A stretch of 64,000 nucleotides of DNA from Epiperipatus broadwayi (GCA_028023455.1 JAQFVV010012670.1:494001-558000); one strand, 5' to 3'; shown: positions 49,112 to 60,595, numbered from the stretch's first letter. Notes: generated from the sequence alone by a model not told the origin. A program made the numbers and translations.

Positions 49112-49230
49112 GACCACACACATGTGAAAAAGATAAATGATCTCCAATATACATAGTTCATGCTGATGAGTGCTGTTTCAGCATGAAATATGTACATTGG
49201 AGATCATTTATCTTTTTCACATGGGTCAAG
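49112..49230 (+). mobile_element. Foldback hairpin, hammerhead family C (copy C1)
   Basis: Left arm ACATGTGAAAAAGATAAATG, ATCTCCAATATACAT (about 49120-49155) pairs with right arm ATGTACATTGGAGATC, CATTTATCTTTTTCACATG (about 49190-49224). The tip contains the hammerhead core. The two strands match at almost every base, so the hairpin is young or has been kept by gene conversion. Confidence 0.85.
49137..49206 (+). ncRNA. Hammerhead ribozyme-like motif C1
   Basis: CTGATGA (49163-49169) and GAAA (49185-49188) are both canonical. Stem II GTGCTG/CAGCAT with loop TTT has six pairs (one wobble). Stem III is near ATGTACAT, with triplet probably ATT at 49196-49198. The outer part of stem I pairs GATCTCC with GGAGATC, but the inner part next to the core does not pair well, and the same bases can zip up as a plain hairpin. 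The catalytic core is intact; the folding competition is uncertain. Confidence 0.65.
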
Positions 49231-49414
49231 TTCCAATGAAAGCACTAAATCTGCATCATGCTGGTCACATACATTGTCAATAAAAAAAGGCAAGCATGCA
49301 TGTTGTATAAGTAATGAGAAAACTTAGATTTAGATTAGATGAAGACTCGTGGATTCAGAATTGGTAGAAGAAACATCAACAATCTTAAATATATTTGCAT
49401 AAAAGTTAATGCTG

Positions 49415-49665
49415 ATAGCATTTTATATTTTACTATATCTATTATCTAGTTTAATTGTTAATGTTTTTAGGAAAAATCAACTTTACTTATACATTCAACT
49501 ATTTGTAATTACATATAGGTTATATTATTTTCCTTTATTCAGTTCTTGCTGGACTGGTCGGCGGCAGTATTCGCATGGGAAAAATTAGGGATATGTAGAT
49601 TCATGAATAGTGAATTTAATATTATGCTGTAATCTTTGACAGAAAACCCTAACTGATTAGTGTCA
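49415..49665 (-). mobile_element. tRNA-Ile-like SINE (family I), minus strand
   Basis: The minus strand has a body (CCGACCAGTCCAGCAAGAAC) and tail (GTTGAATGTATAAG, TTTTTCCTAAAAACATTAAC). The head (AATCAGTTAGGGTTTTCTG) is worn. Interrupts the LINE. Confidence 0.65.
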
Positions 49666-49679
49666 TATTAAATTAGATA

Positions 49680-50010
49680 TTCACAAATCTAAGTTTTCGA
49701 TTATATTCCCATGCTAGAATAATCACTGGGCTGGCCACCAGTATCTATAGAAGAGAGAAGAATAATTCCAATTGAAGTGTTGTATTCTATATTAAATTTT
49801 TAAATTTTGATTTTAACAGTTGAGGTTAGGAGATGTAAAGTTCTGAAGAAGATTGCTGGGGCAATCAAAACTGTAAATTTGTAAAAGAGGATGGTAAATA
49901 AAGCATTGTGTAACCGTAATAAAGTGCATGGATGATCATCATCATCTCCTCCTCTTCTTCTTCTCCTTCTGCTACTTCTTCTTCTTGTTGTTGTTGTTGT
50001 TGTTGTTGTT

Positions 50011-50057
<47 letters not shown>

Positions 50058-50170
50058 CAACAACAACAACAACAGGTAAATGTATTTGGAGAAGTGTAAA
50101 TAAAATTTGAATTTTCTAAAAACATTCAACAATTAAACTAAATGATGGAAATAGTTTGACATATAATTAC
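49680..50170 (+). mobile_element. tRNA-Ile-like SINE (family I), plus strand, expanded by a microsatellite
   Basis: Body TTCCCATGCTAGAATAATCA, CTGGGCTGGCCACCAG (about 49707-49745) and tail AAATTTGAATTTTCTAAAAA, CATTCAACAATTAAAC (about 50103-50140) match the family. In between is a second partial body (GAAGAAGATTGCTGGGG) and the compound microsatellite. Head-to-head with the preceding minus-strand copy. Confidence 0.6.
49928..50076. repeat. Compound microsatellite with inverted symmetry
   Basis: A (TCC/TTC)n tract, then (TTG)n from about 49985 to 50010, (AAT)n to about 50052, and (AAC)n to about 50074. The TTG and AAC tracts are complementary, so the strand can form a hairpin with an AT-rich loop. 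The polyleucine/polythreonine open frames here are artefacts of the repeat. Confidence 0.9.
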
Positions 50171-50780
50171 ATGTGACATTTATAGATTTAAAAAAAAGAA
50201 TTCAAGACACTTATTGATTAAGTTACAGAACAGGGTGAACTGATGTGATTATTACTAAATATGAATAAGATAAAAATTGTGATGGAAGGACCAGCAGTGA
50301 ATTTCAACACTGAATACAAAAACATAAAAGTTTGTTGTTCCCTTGGATTCAAAAACAATACAGAATTCAGAAATCCAGAAATCCATGTCTGACTTATTAT
50401 GAGGAGAGTGCAATAAAAAGTTTGGAAAAGATGTTCTAATATATTTCCATCTTTAAGAATGAGAATTAGAAACGTTCAAACTAAAATATTCCTTTTGTCT
50501 CCATATTAATTTGAAAGTTAGACAAGAAAGAAAAAAGTTATTGATGAGTCTTGATCCAATAACTATGACCACATTAAAAATTATCCTATTTTGGATACAA
50601 AATCTTTAATTCATCAGAGACTATAAAATGTTCAGAATAGTTGGAAATAAAAGAGTACAATTATCAAATATCTTGAAAGGTCTCCATCATTACAATAATC
50701 AATGTGTCCTTAAGAAAACTAAGAATGCAAATAATAGATTACTGGAGGAATAAAATTCGTGCTGTCATTAATTAAAAATA

Positions 50781-51825
50781 GATGTTGATTGATGAGAGTG
50801 CATATATAGAATTACAATGCAATCCATATATACAACAATAAAACTCAAAAAAATAAATGCAAATTGAATTATTAATTAATATCCAGTTACTCATTAATTT
50901 AAGTTTTCTTCAATTATAAAAACATTAATTTAAAAAAGGTGTTAAGTTGTGTTAAAAAAAGAATAAATAGTATGCTTTTTACATATTATAGATATAATAT
51001 AATCTTCCCCCCTCCTCATTAAAATTTTTAATTTATGTATTAATATTAAACTGAGTAATTCTGGCTATAATTTTACATTTTAAGAAAATATGCAGATTAC
51101 AATTTTACAAAATACAAGTAGTAAGTACTTTTAATGAGATAAAAAAAAAAACCAAATTATATTTTGAAAGAAAAATAAACAGCATTCTTTAATGACATTT
51201 ATTCAACAATTATTTAAAAACTTGTTGATCAGAGGTAAAGTGCTCACACCTCAAACATACATTAATGATCCACACCTTATCTTCTATCATCAAATAAAGA
51301 ACAAGTAAGACATCTAGCACGCGAAGCACACACAACCATGCACCTGTAAGTAGTTGGGAGCGTGGACCTTTGCCAAAATATTTAAACACGTAAGTAAACA
51401 AGTTCCTAAATTTTAATCTTTTCAGAATAAGATTTATATAAAACTTGCAAGTATATCAATCTATATGTGTATGACCAACCCAAAAACAATTAATTTAGAA
51501 TATGAAAACAAGATGAAAAAAAAGGACTTGAAAAATTAAACACACACAAAATCTGTCACCACAGATATATGTATATTTATGTGCATGAATTAAATTACTA
51601 GGTAGCTACAACAAAGCAACAATTCAGAGTCACTTGAAGGTATGACAATTAATCAATAAGATTTGAAAATTAACTTAGTAGTTTACTATTATTTGCCCTA
51701 CAACTTAACCTAGCATTTTCATATTGCATTAATGATAAACCATAATCACTACACAGCAAATACGTCTCTAATTACTTCATTTATCTATACATATTCGATC
51801 TTTTCTATTATTCTAGTGACTAGTG
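50781..51825. other. AT-rich spacer
   Basis: A less AT-rich patch at about 51290-51375 (including GCACGCGAAGCACACAC) has no match I recognise. Confidence 0.45.
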
Positions 51826-51908
51826 GTCAGCACAACTGCCTTACAACTTGTAGCAGTCGTCCCTAGTTTGTTTACCCGCCGATGCTTTGACACATGAAAA
51901 AAAAAATG
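51826..51908 (+). mobile_element. SINE (family V), badly worn
   Basis: CTAGTGGTCAGCACAACTGC, CTTACAACTTGTAGCAG and CGCCGATGCTTTGACACATG then A(10) follow the family V consensus. Box A is damaged by a deletion and box B is lost (GTTTGTTTACC). Confidence 0.65.
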
Positions 51909-52529
51909 TTCAGATTAAGGAACAGGCTAACTCGTATATATGTACTGTATAACACTTTTTTATTGCTTGTGATAATATGTATATGATTAGATTTTAAATG
52001 CCAGAAAGGACAAAATTGACCTATATATTGCAGACATCACATAACATAAAAGAAATACTCCACAACATTTCATAGACTTAGCTTAAATTCCATAACATTT
52101 AACAAACTTTTTTTTTGTCTTGTATACCTATCATTTCAAATTAAAACTTTTTTAATGAAAAGAATTTTTCCATAATAGCTTAAGTTACCATAAACTTGTG
52201 ATATTTCTGATTTCGTTTATATAAACTTACTGTTTCAGATCTGTACATTAATAAAAACAGATAAAATCTGCTGCTAAGATGCAATATAAATGCATATTTT
52301 ATTTTAAATATAATTTTAGTTTTACTAAATATAATTCAAGCAATGATTTTCCATGCATTTACCCCTCCCCAACCAATATTTTTTTTGCTGATGCTACCTG
52401 ATTAAGATTAATGTGATTCATTTCTTCAACGTTATTTTTATTAAAAGTATATCTTAGCTAAAATGTAAAACTGCTTTTACATTTGATCAGCTTTTTTTAA
52501 TAGTTATTATTAGATACTCCATACTTCCC
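51909..52529. other. AT-rich spacer
   Basis: Nothing recognised. Confidence 0.5.
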
Positions 52530-52690
52530 CAATCTTTTTAAATACGTATAAATAAAGATATAATAAAAGACAAATGACCCCCCCCCCCAGATGCATTTCG
52601 TGCTGAACCAGCATTCATCAGTTGGCCCAGATCACAATCTCTCATATACATCTTTATTATATGCAAAGTAATTTATCTAGAGTAAATTGT
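52530..52690 (-). mobile_element. Foldback element, hammerhead family C (copy C2)
   Basis: TAAATAAAGATATAATAAAAG at the left (about 52550) and TCTTTATTATATGC at the right (about 52651) form a partial outer stem; the ribozyme core lies between on the minus strand. A C(12) run (52578-52588) sits at one side of the core, probably grown from the CCCCA of stem I. Confidence 0.6.
52582..52632 (-). ncRNA. Hammerhead ribozyme-like motif C2 (all core boxes intact)
   Basis: On the minus strand: CTGATGA (complement of 52615-52621), stem II TGCTG/CAGCA with loop GTT, GAAA (complement of 52596-52599), self-complementary stem III ATGCAT, and cleavage triplet ATC (complement of 52590-52592). All catalytic positions fit the consensus; only the base of stem II (A.C) and stem I (CCAA against TGGG with one mismatch, plus the G-run) are imperfect. 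The best candidate here for residual activity. Confidence 0.75.
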
Positions 52691-52929
52691 TACATTTTCA
52701 TTTACCATTGTCAAACTTCCTCCACTCACAACTTTGCCACCATCCATTTCAGATAAATACACTAATGATTATTACTAATCATTTTCGAAACTAGAGATTA
52801 TCTCTAGCATGGATATAAACTTTAAACCTCAGTTAAAGATTAATATATCTGATTTATTTATTTTTTAATTTACACACACGGTTATTATTAGTTTCATTCA
52901 ATTAATTTTAGATGCTTTTATTTAACTTA
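52691..52929. other. AT-rich spacer
   Basis: Nothing recognised. Confidence 0.5.
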
Positions 52930-53770
52930 AAACTTCTATTTACTCAGGTTAAATCCTGTAACTAATTTTTAATCTACTTCTGCAGAACAGATTTTTTACA
53001 TATTTTGTATACATGCTCAATTTCGATAACAATGTAAATATAACAATAGAATCTTTCAGGTTGATTTAATAAGTTTTTAGTCATAAACAATAGATACCAC
53101 CATATTTTTTTAAGAAAATGGTTTTGTTTAATTTGAAGAAATTTTGTGGGACTTTACAGTTAATTAAAATAAATGGAGGAAAAAAACGGTTGTTTATATA
53201 AAACATGCTTTTTTAAACCATTGCTTTAAGAAAACTGGAAAGCTTATAAATGATTTTTACCTATTTCTACTGAAAAGACTTTTTCCAAATTTTATATATG
53301 TGTTCAGTATAGATAATAATGCAAAATTTTAGGGTTAGAATAAATGGATTTTCAATTTTTTATCAGTTTTGTTTGAATAACAATGGAATATTTTCAGGAT
53401 TTTTCACCTTAACAATGTTTGCAGGAAGCATTTAAAATCACAATTAAATTAGTTTAGTAAGTTTTTAATCTTATACAACAAATGGTACTATATTTCAATT
53501 TGAAAAAGAATTTACAGCTAATCAAAATAGAAAAATAAAAGAATAGTGAAATCTTAATTTCTCTTTAGAGCGTTGATATAAAACTTGCTTTTTACATGGC
53601 TGACCTCATAAAAATACAAATACTGTAATCGATTTTAAATGATTTTAAATATTAGGCATACTTTAGTAACTTCTCATTTCAGTTTGTTGTTTGAGTCAAA
53701 TCTTGTGACCGATTTTGAATCTACTTGTAACAAATGGGTCTTCTTCAAATTTTGTACGTATGTATTTTTG
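52930..53770. repeat. Degenerate ~390-bp tandem repeat
   Basis: TAAGTTTTTAGTCATAAACAA (about 53069) recurs as TAAGTTTTTAATCTTATACAA (about 53457); GTTTATATAAAACATGC (53190) as GTTGATATAAAACTTGC (53573). A third phrase (AATCCTGTAACTAATTTTTA at 52952) recurs near 53700 as AATCTTGTGACCGATTTTGA. Diverged and indel-rich, so the period is approximate. No coding. Confidence 0.5.
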
Positions 53771-53859
53771 AAAGAAAATATAAAATCACTAAAAATAAAT
53801 AAAAAATATTTTTTAAGAAATTCTTTCATTTAGTTTGAGGAATAATATGCTGACAAGTA

Positions 53860-54066
53860 AAAAAAAAAAAGTTTTCTTGGACTACAATTTTGTTTTGTTA
53901 TATATAACTTTAAATAACAGTGTGGGGCATCCATAAATTAATTAATTCAAACAATAAGTTTTCAATTTGATCACAAACTGTATTGCTTTTATTAATTAAT
54001 TTATGTGTGCCCCACACTTTTATTTAAAGTTACATGTAACAACAAAAATTATAGTCCTAAAAAAAT
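53860..54066. repeat. Inverted repeat (MITE-like) element
   Basis: Left arm TTGGACTACAATTTTG, AACTTTAAATAACAGTGTGG, GGCATCCATAAATTAATTAA (about 53877-53947) pairs with the right arm TTAATTAATTTATGTGTGCC, CCACACTTTTATTTAAAGTT, CAAAAATTATAGTCC (about 53991-54059). Loop about 45 bp; A/T-runs at both ends. Class unknown. Confidence 0.75.
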
Positions 54067-54849
54067 CATTTTTTGTTCTTTAGTGGATTAATTCTCAAAT
54101 TATATAAAAGCATTTCCTAAAAAATACTTTATATATATATATATTATTTTTATTCCAATTCATTAGGCATTGCAGTAAAACACTGTAATTTAAGCCATTT
54201 CCGTTTAATTTTTTAATTCAATTTTCCTATTTCAAATTCACAAAACAGTTTTAGAGAAATTGCAAAGTATTGATATATAACGCAATTTGTCTGAACTTTT
54301 ATAAAATTTTATCAATGCTATATGTTTCTTATAGTCTTTGCATTCTTAAAGTATTAATCATAACAAATTTATTTGTGAAATCAAATACCTTTTCCCAATC
54401 AATAAAGCTTATTCTCCTTATATTTTGTAATTATCTGATTTATAAAATATAAATCATTATGTAATATCCAATTCTCTAGCTGACATTTCTCTGCCCTGTT
54501 CAATTTCTCAATTGTATTTTTCTAATATTTTAATTAAAAAAATTTAGACTATATAATAATCTGATTGTGTGCATTGCATGTGTAGGTATATAAATATATA
54601 CAAATATACTTTACTTATTATATTAGTACAAATCTATTATTGAGCGTCACCTAGGCCTTAGCTTAGTTCAGGCACTGTCATTCAGCTGACCCTTCAATGT
54701 TAAGATTACTAGTGAAGCAAGGAAGATATTGTGTTTAAACTTTCTGGATAGGCAAGGCACTCCTTAGTTTACCTAAAAATTTCTATGGATCAGTTAGAAA
54801 AGATCTAGTTGCAAGGCAATAGGAATAACAGTCAGCAGCACATTATTTT
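54067..54849. other. AT-rich spacer
   Basis: A less AT-rich patch at about 54640-54790 (GCGTCACCTAGGCCTTAGC, TTCAGCTGACCC) may be a worn repeat; CAGCTGACCCT also occurs in the hairpin at 5.18 kb. Confidence 0.4.
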
Positions 54850-57065
54850 AATGAATCATATCGATGAAAATAGTCAAATGAACGAAAAATTAGAAAGTTT
54901 TAAAACCCACAACTGAAAAGAAAGTAATCAAACCTAATATATATATATATCAAAATGAAAATATAAATAAACCCAATACACAAGATTTAATGTCTGTGAG
55001 TAAAAATACTAAAGATATGCAAATTACAACTTTAATGTTAAAATCAGATTTTGAATCTACCGAAAGAATGCAATAGATCATATTTCGGACTCGAGTGTTT
55101 TTGACAGCTTGATGCAGAATATCCCAGACAATACTGTCACCAAATCTCATGCAATGCCAAAAGATAAACTTGCTATGCCTTTCGTTGTTAAAAAAGTTGA
55201 AACCTCCGATATGTTAAAAAAAAAAATTTTGTCGTTGGGGGCGCATAATTCTGGTATTATTGCTACGGTACTCAGTAATAACGATAAAAATGAAAATACA
55301 CATAAAATACAAACTGATAGGCTTGAGTTGGGAAAACTCCAATATAGTGAAATAAAAATTAGTTCTGATACAAGCATTCCTACGTATGCAAATATCCTTA
55401 AAAGCAAAATGTTTTCAAAAATCTCTCAAGATAACCTTAATGTTAACAATATGACTTTGCTTGATTTATTGGAAGTGGATGTTGACCAAAATAACACTGT
55501 TAAACAAGTGTGAAGACCTCACCCAGCGCTTCAGTAGCACTATACCCAATAATCTTTATAAGTCGTTGAAACTCAATAGTGATAAAAACCTGATCTTCGC
55601 TGTTACTAATGCAAACTGTGCATTGATAAAGTTTCCCACAGATTTTCTATATGAAACTATTAAAGAAAAAGACTTAAGCCATGGTATTTAAAGAACTTGG
55701 GTCATCCTAATGACCGCTATATTGCTCTGGAATTTACTAACTGGGCAGCCAAGAATTACTTTAAAAGCAATATCAAAGTATTAAATGATAAATTTATGTT
55801 TCATTGACCTCACTAGACCAAATATATCTGGTAGAATTAAAAATTGTCCTATGAACTTCTATCAAGAACATCTACAGAAATCACTCATAGCCTTTGGTAT
55901 TGTTAGTTATTTTAAATACCTTCCTATGGAAACAGATGGACTTTCAAAATATTATCTTATAATGCATCTTTTCAAATAGCAATCAAACAAAATGTCTCAC
56001 CCACCCACTGACATACCAACCGCGTTCTATTGCAAAGGTTCACCTATGATCCTATCTTTACGTGGAGTTAGACCAGTGTTTTTATTGTCTCAAGAGGATC
56101 CACTTGATGCAAGATTGCCAATCAAGGATGTGCTCTAATTGTGGAATCTTTTAAAAAAATGCAAAAAAAAAATATTACTTCAAATTCACAAGTTATTGCA
56201 CAACCATACTCATCCTTATCTAGGGACACATTAACAACAGTATCCCAAATTATCATTGTCAACTCAGAATGTCAAATGAATAATCAATAACTATCAATAA
56301 CTAACAGCTATACAACTACCTGATTACAGAAGTGTAGTCAGAGAAGAGGAAACTTATGTATTACACAATATTACACAATATTCGGTTCTTGAAGATGAGT
56401 CTCTATATCCACTGGCTTCAAAAGACAAAAACGATACACAAAGCCAATCTTCCAGAAGTGAAAATACAAATCCCTCATGCTGACAATACGGAGCCAACTC
56501 AACAAAGTGTGTTAGAGTAAGCCATTTCAGACAGTCTCACATGTCATCAGCAGACTGATAGCACTACTCCAACTAATCATGCCCAGAAGCCTCAAAAGAC
56601 AAGTATAGTTACATCTAAAATACAATTTAGCAAACCCACTTCAAACACTTTTTAGCAAAACTGAGTTTTGCTAAAAAGTGTTTGAAGCCGTTTGGATAAA
56701 TTGTACTTATAGGATATGACGGTAAAATTAAAGAAAAGTGTGATTTGGGTAATACTTGCATCTCACACTAAAGTTACTACCTTGAAATGCACAAGAAGTA
56801 AGAATAAACAGCTTAAAAGTAACAATAAGACTATTACCCCAAATCAAGGAGACATTAGCTCAGAAGAGGACTCTCCAATGGAAGTGTCTATTGATAAGTC
56901 CAATACTAAAAGAAAATCAGCCATCATATACAAGTCTAGCTCAGAAGATGAGAAATCTCTGGGGGAAAAAAATAGATGTCTATCTCATAAGCGGAAGAAT
57001 AAAACCAATAGTAGTCCAATAGATAGGGGAAAATGTTTGGAGAAGAAATGTCTGTTATCAGAATA
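54850..57065 (+). pseudogene. ORF1 relic of an L1/Tx1-like LINE
   Basis: Open stretches in shifting frames: 55109-55513 (134 codons, Lys/Ser/Asn-rich, ending MTLLDLLEVDVDQNN), 55461-55691 and 55785-55979 (LTRPNISGRI, NCPMNFYQEHLQKSLIAFGI). At 56077-56118 a perfect CX2CX4HX4C zinc knuckle (CFYCLKRIHLMQDC) appears, followed by CSNC at 56131-56142, the start of a second knuckle. A Lys/Ser/Glu-rich tail follows (56716-57063, with SSEDEKSLGEK). This is the nucleic-acid-binding chaperone ORF of non-LTR elements that have CCHC fingers. Two frameshifts separate the knuckles from the N-terminal part. The start near ATGAATCATATCG at 54853 is a guess. Confidence 0.75.
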
Positions 57066-57198
57066 AAATAATAGGATATTGATTCTTAATACATCAGAAG
57101 AGACTGCTGGTGAGTACATCATATCATTGAAAATAACTGTTCAGATGGCATCCCTTTGATTGAACCCATTGTGGTAGAAGAAATTTCTGATAACACCA

Positions 57199-60100
57199 TT
57201 GAAGATTCAGACTCTACCAACTAGAATTATAGATATAAAAAATAACATAATCCAATTATGTTGGTTTGTGGAAGTAAATGTAAGGGGTATCAATTCCTTG
57301 GAAAGGATATATGCCATTGAACAATGGCAAACAAAATTTCACACAAATTCAGATTATAGAATTAGAGAATGTCTCGAGTCTCTTGGATATATAGCTTTCT
57401 CTGATAGTCTTACAGCTTCTGGTGGAGTCGGTATGCTTATTTATAAAAAATATCTATCTAATTACTCCATAGGGATGCTAACTTTATTGCTTTCTCAGTC
57501 ACATACCAAAATTTGGTATTCAACATAATATATATTTAGAGATCCTGCTGCACAGTGATGGAAGTCATTAACATAATATGCTATTGGTAAATAATAACAA
57601 CCTCACCCTAATCTAACTTATGCAAAATTCACAAAAGCCTACATACACTTGATAGACAAGCCATTTATGAGTGGCGAGGGAGATCTGCCTGATGAACCCT
57701 ATTCTTTTTACACCAGAAAATAAGGTCACATTGACTTATTTTTTTACATGCCAGATATACACTTTCTTCATAGTTAGAACATGTGGTCTTTTCAGACCAT
57801 TTTGTTCTAACAGTTCAGATTGAAGCTGCTAATAATCTTGTCATTCCCACTTGCAACACCATCAGAATGTTGACAAAATCTAATCACCATTAGAATGTTG
57901 ACAAAATCTAATATAACAGAAACCATACCATCTGAGACTTATATATATTTAAAAAGAAAATAGATATACTTACCAGACCTGTTTTCTCACCATACAATCA
58001 AGCAAAAGGGACCATTGGCACTTCTGAAAGACTTGGATGAGCTTAGCTTCAGAATCAAGGCATTTAACTTTGTATCATTCTCAATCATTAATATAGATGG
58101 CAATTCATTTGTTGGCCTACCAATGATTAATGGAAACCATAGACACTGTTTCCATTGTCCCAACCACATTAACACTCCTGGTGATAATATGATATGTCAA
58201 GATGATCATGGTATCATTGAAGATATGCTGAAAGTCTAACTCCAAGCATTGCCAGATAAAATACACCCTGAACTGCATTGTATACCGTGCTTCCTGTTAG
58301 ATCATCTAAGCCACTTCACAATTCCCGTTCTATATAGGATGACCAACCATTGGTGGAGAAGAAAAGAATAATCCCTCACCAATATCCTAGTGCTTTAGTC
58401 TCCTTCCTAAAAAGGCATGAAGATCCCCATACACTCAAAAACTTTTGATCGATTTCTATGTCCCTGCTCATCATTAAAATCCTGAAATCTGTCATAAAAG
58501 ATCAGATTCAGGACAAGATACAAAATATCACTTCATCCCAATTTGCGAAACTCTTCATCAATTTTAGTCATTGGTCAAATTAAAATATTGATTAAGTTAG
58601 ACAACAGAGAAAGCAGGCTGTCATTGCTGTCCTGCTTGATTTCAATGCAGCTTTCGACTCCCATTAACATTAGTACATTTCTAAACCTGCTAAAAAACCA
58701 TCACATCCTTACCTCTATTATACAGATTATAGATAAGCTCTTGTCCAACAGAGAAATTGTTGTCTTGCTGAATAGCAAGCTCTCTTCATTCTTCCAACCT
58801 AATATTTTCATTCCTCAAGGTTATCCCTCAGTGCTCTTGTGTTTATAGTCTACATCGATCTGCTGATGAAAGCCATTGAACAACAACTTCCTGGTGTCTA
58901 TGTATCAAGGCTTGCAAAATTGATAAAGCTCATGTCTTATATGGATGATGTAATTATCTTCCTCCCTTCAGCTACCTATTTATCTCAGTTATTTACCGGC
59001 CTCATCATCAACCCAATGAAATAAGCTATATGGAAAGCATCCTCAGGTCAGCAGATTGTATCCAAATTTATAGCTAGCCCTCAAAAGTTCTTGGGCTTTA
59101 AAATTTCCACAACATATACTCAAATGTCTAAAGATATTCAAAATGACATTCTGCAATCAATGCAAAGCATTACCAAATGTTTGTCTAAAGTTTACCTTTC
59201 CTTACATGATAAGGTAATGCTCCTCAATATGAAGATCATGGCCAAGCTCAGCTATTACCTGCCCCTCATGAAAATAACCAAGACCTTTATCGGTAAAATG
59301 AACTCAAGACTTTTCTGGGGCAGTAAAGTTATTGCAATTAGCATGAATAGGATGCAACTACACTGAAAGTACAATGGACTTTCTTATCATGCTATTCAAT
59401 CCATTCATGTTCAAAAGACCTTTAATTTTATCACAATGCTTATAAAATCATTCAGATATAAACAAGTCATTTTACCAGTAATCCCGATGGATAGACCTCC
59501 TCCTAGAGTCAAGAACTTCCTTGATGTATTGACTGATTTGATCAAGTTACATGGTAATCGCAATTGATATGTTTGATAACAGGAATAACATTTGGCAAGA
59601 TCATAGTCTCATTCACCCTGTTATAATTCCCATAAACCGCAATTTACCCTGACCAATAAGATCATCTCCCTCTTCAGGTGCTGGGCTATGGAACCAAAAT
59701 ACTTTGATTTCACTATTAATATAAATTTGAATGCCATTAGCACTAATTGGTTCCTTTCTATAGGTGAGGCATCAACAAAATTGACCCTATCTGCCCCCTC
59801 TGCCAGACTCATGACAAAACTTTTGACCATCTGGTTCGCTCGTGCCCTGGGCTCTGGAGGTCTAGAAGGATTAAACCTCAAAGTGAATTTTTACCTTGTT
59901 ACCTCTCTTAAGGATAGTATTAGGACAAGATCCATCCCAATTTTTAAGCTTTCATTATTCATCAATTATGCAATCTGGTCTACTCATTGTAAAATAGTCT
60001 TCAATCCCAATGCAATTCAAGATGAAAATTTTTTTCTGAATAAAATTATAAAATTTAGAAACCATGACAAGATCCTAGCTCCAAAAGTAATATTTGAGGA

Positions 60101-60595
60101 AACATGGAAACTGATTACATTGAAAGGTTGATTACTGGTAAAAACTAATTGTTTCTCCAGACTAAGACATCAATGAAAATGGTTCTTTAATAATTAAAAT
60201 GTCCAAAATGGTTCTTTAATAATTAAAATGTCCAATTCTTATGTTATCAATATGTATAATAATAAACTTAACATATCAGATTTAGCATTCAATACCTAAG
60301 CATCCATAGTTGCAGAGATATTTCCAGCTATGGTTTGACCGATCTCTAGAATGACTAAGTGACTCTTGGTATTATGAGGTAATTTACCAGGACATTATGG
60401 GTGAGTTTAATGGCCTACTTGTGTGTTCACAGTAGTCTAGGAATACAGGTTTATCTCTTACCCACAATATTACTATCCTATATTTATTTATCCTTGGGTA
60501 CACTTTTTATAGCCTTCTTTATGTTTGTAATTCTATCTTCCCCTTTTGATTTATCATGTATTCATAATTGTCATTGAAAACATAGTACTTATTTA
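57199..60595 (+). pseudogene. ORF2 relic of an L1/Tx1-like LINE
   Basis: Endonuclease: VEVNVRGINSLERIYAIEQW, then SLGYIAFSD, ASGGVGMLIYKKY (57270-57450) and GHIDxFFxMPDIHFLHS (about 57722-57770). Reverse transcriptase: ISMSLLIIKILKSVIKDQIQ (about 58453), AVLLDFNAAFDS (about 58625-58660, motif A), SALVFIVYIDLLMKAI (about 58830-58880), LMSYMDDVIIF at 58929-58961 (motif C, YMDD at 58938-58949). Then KFLGFKIS, LHDKVMLLNMKIMAKLSYYL (about 59200-59260) and a C-terminal zinc finger CPLCQTHDKTFDHLVRSC starting at 59792. The last coding stretch ends near 60130, with worn C-terminal residues perhaps to 60420. Many stops and frameshifts: long dead. The order endonuclease, reverse transcriptase, CCHC is as in L1/Tx1 elements. 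Confidence 0.85.
60176..60233 (+). repeat. 29-bp direct repeat near the LINE 3' end
   Basis: AAAATGGTTCTTTAATAATT with the following AAAATGTCC occurs twice in tandem (60176-60204, 60205-60233), identical. Since coding-like residues may continue to about 60420, it may be a local slip rather than the true tail. Confidence 0.85.

Larger units (their letters stand above)
48300..50780 (+). pseudogene. LINE relic broken up by nested insertions
   Basis: Plus-strand fragments keep LINE order. Reverse transcriptase: NSVKHTKLCKFLRK then MSVREHFSVLIKGIYMRLE (about 48730-48835, the region after motif A: usual D-SKAFDSV, MGVPEHLI-LIK-LY). Then GFRIGRRNINNLKY (about 49350-49395, just before YADD). Then LIDxVTEQGELM, LLLNMNKIKIVMEGPAVNFN, EIHV and RRVQ-KVWKR (about 50200-50450), and KLSYFGYKI (about 50580), the finger-palm end. 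Between these lie a tRNA-like head, a family C hammerhead hairpin and two SINEs. The YADD itself is lost at the SINE junction. Jockey/I/CR1-type by the TGPAVNFN and QTKI blocks. The left limit is approximate. Confidence 0.75.

Noticed and set aside
49800-50132. Open frames with long polyleucine, polythreonine and polyisoleucine tracts
   Set aside because: Direct translation of the compound microsatellite.
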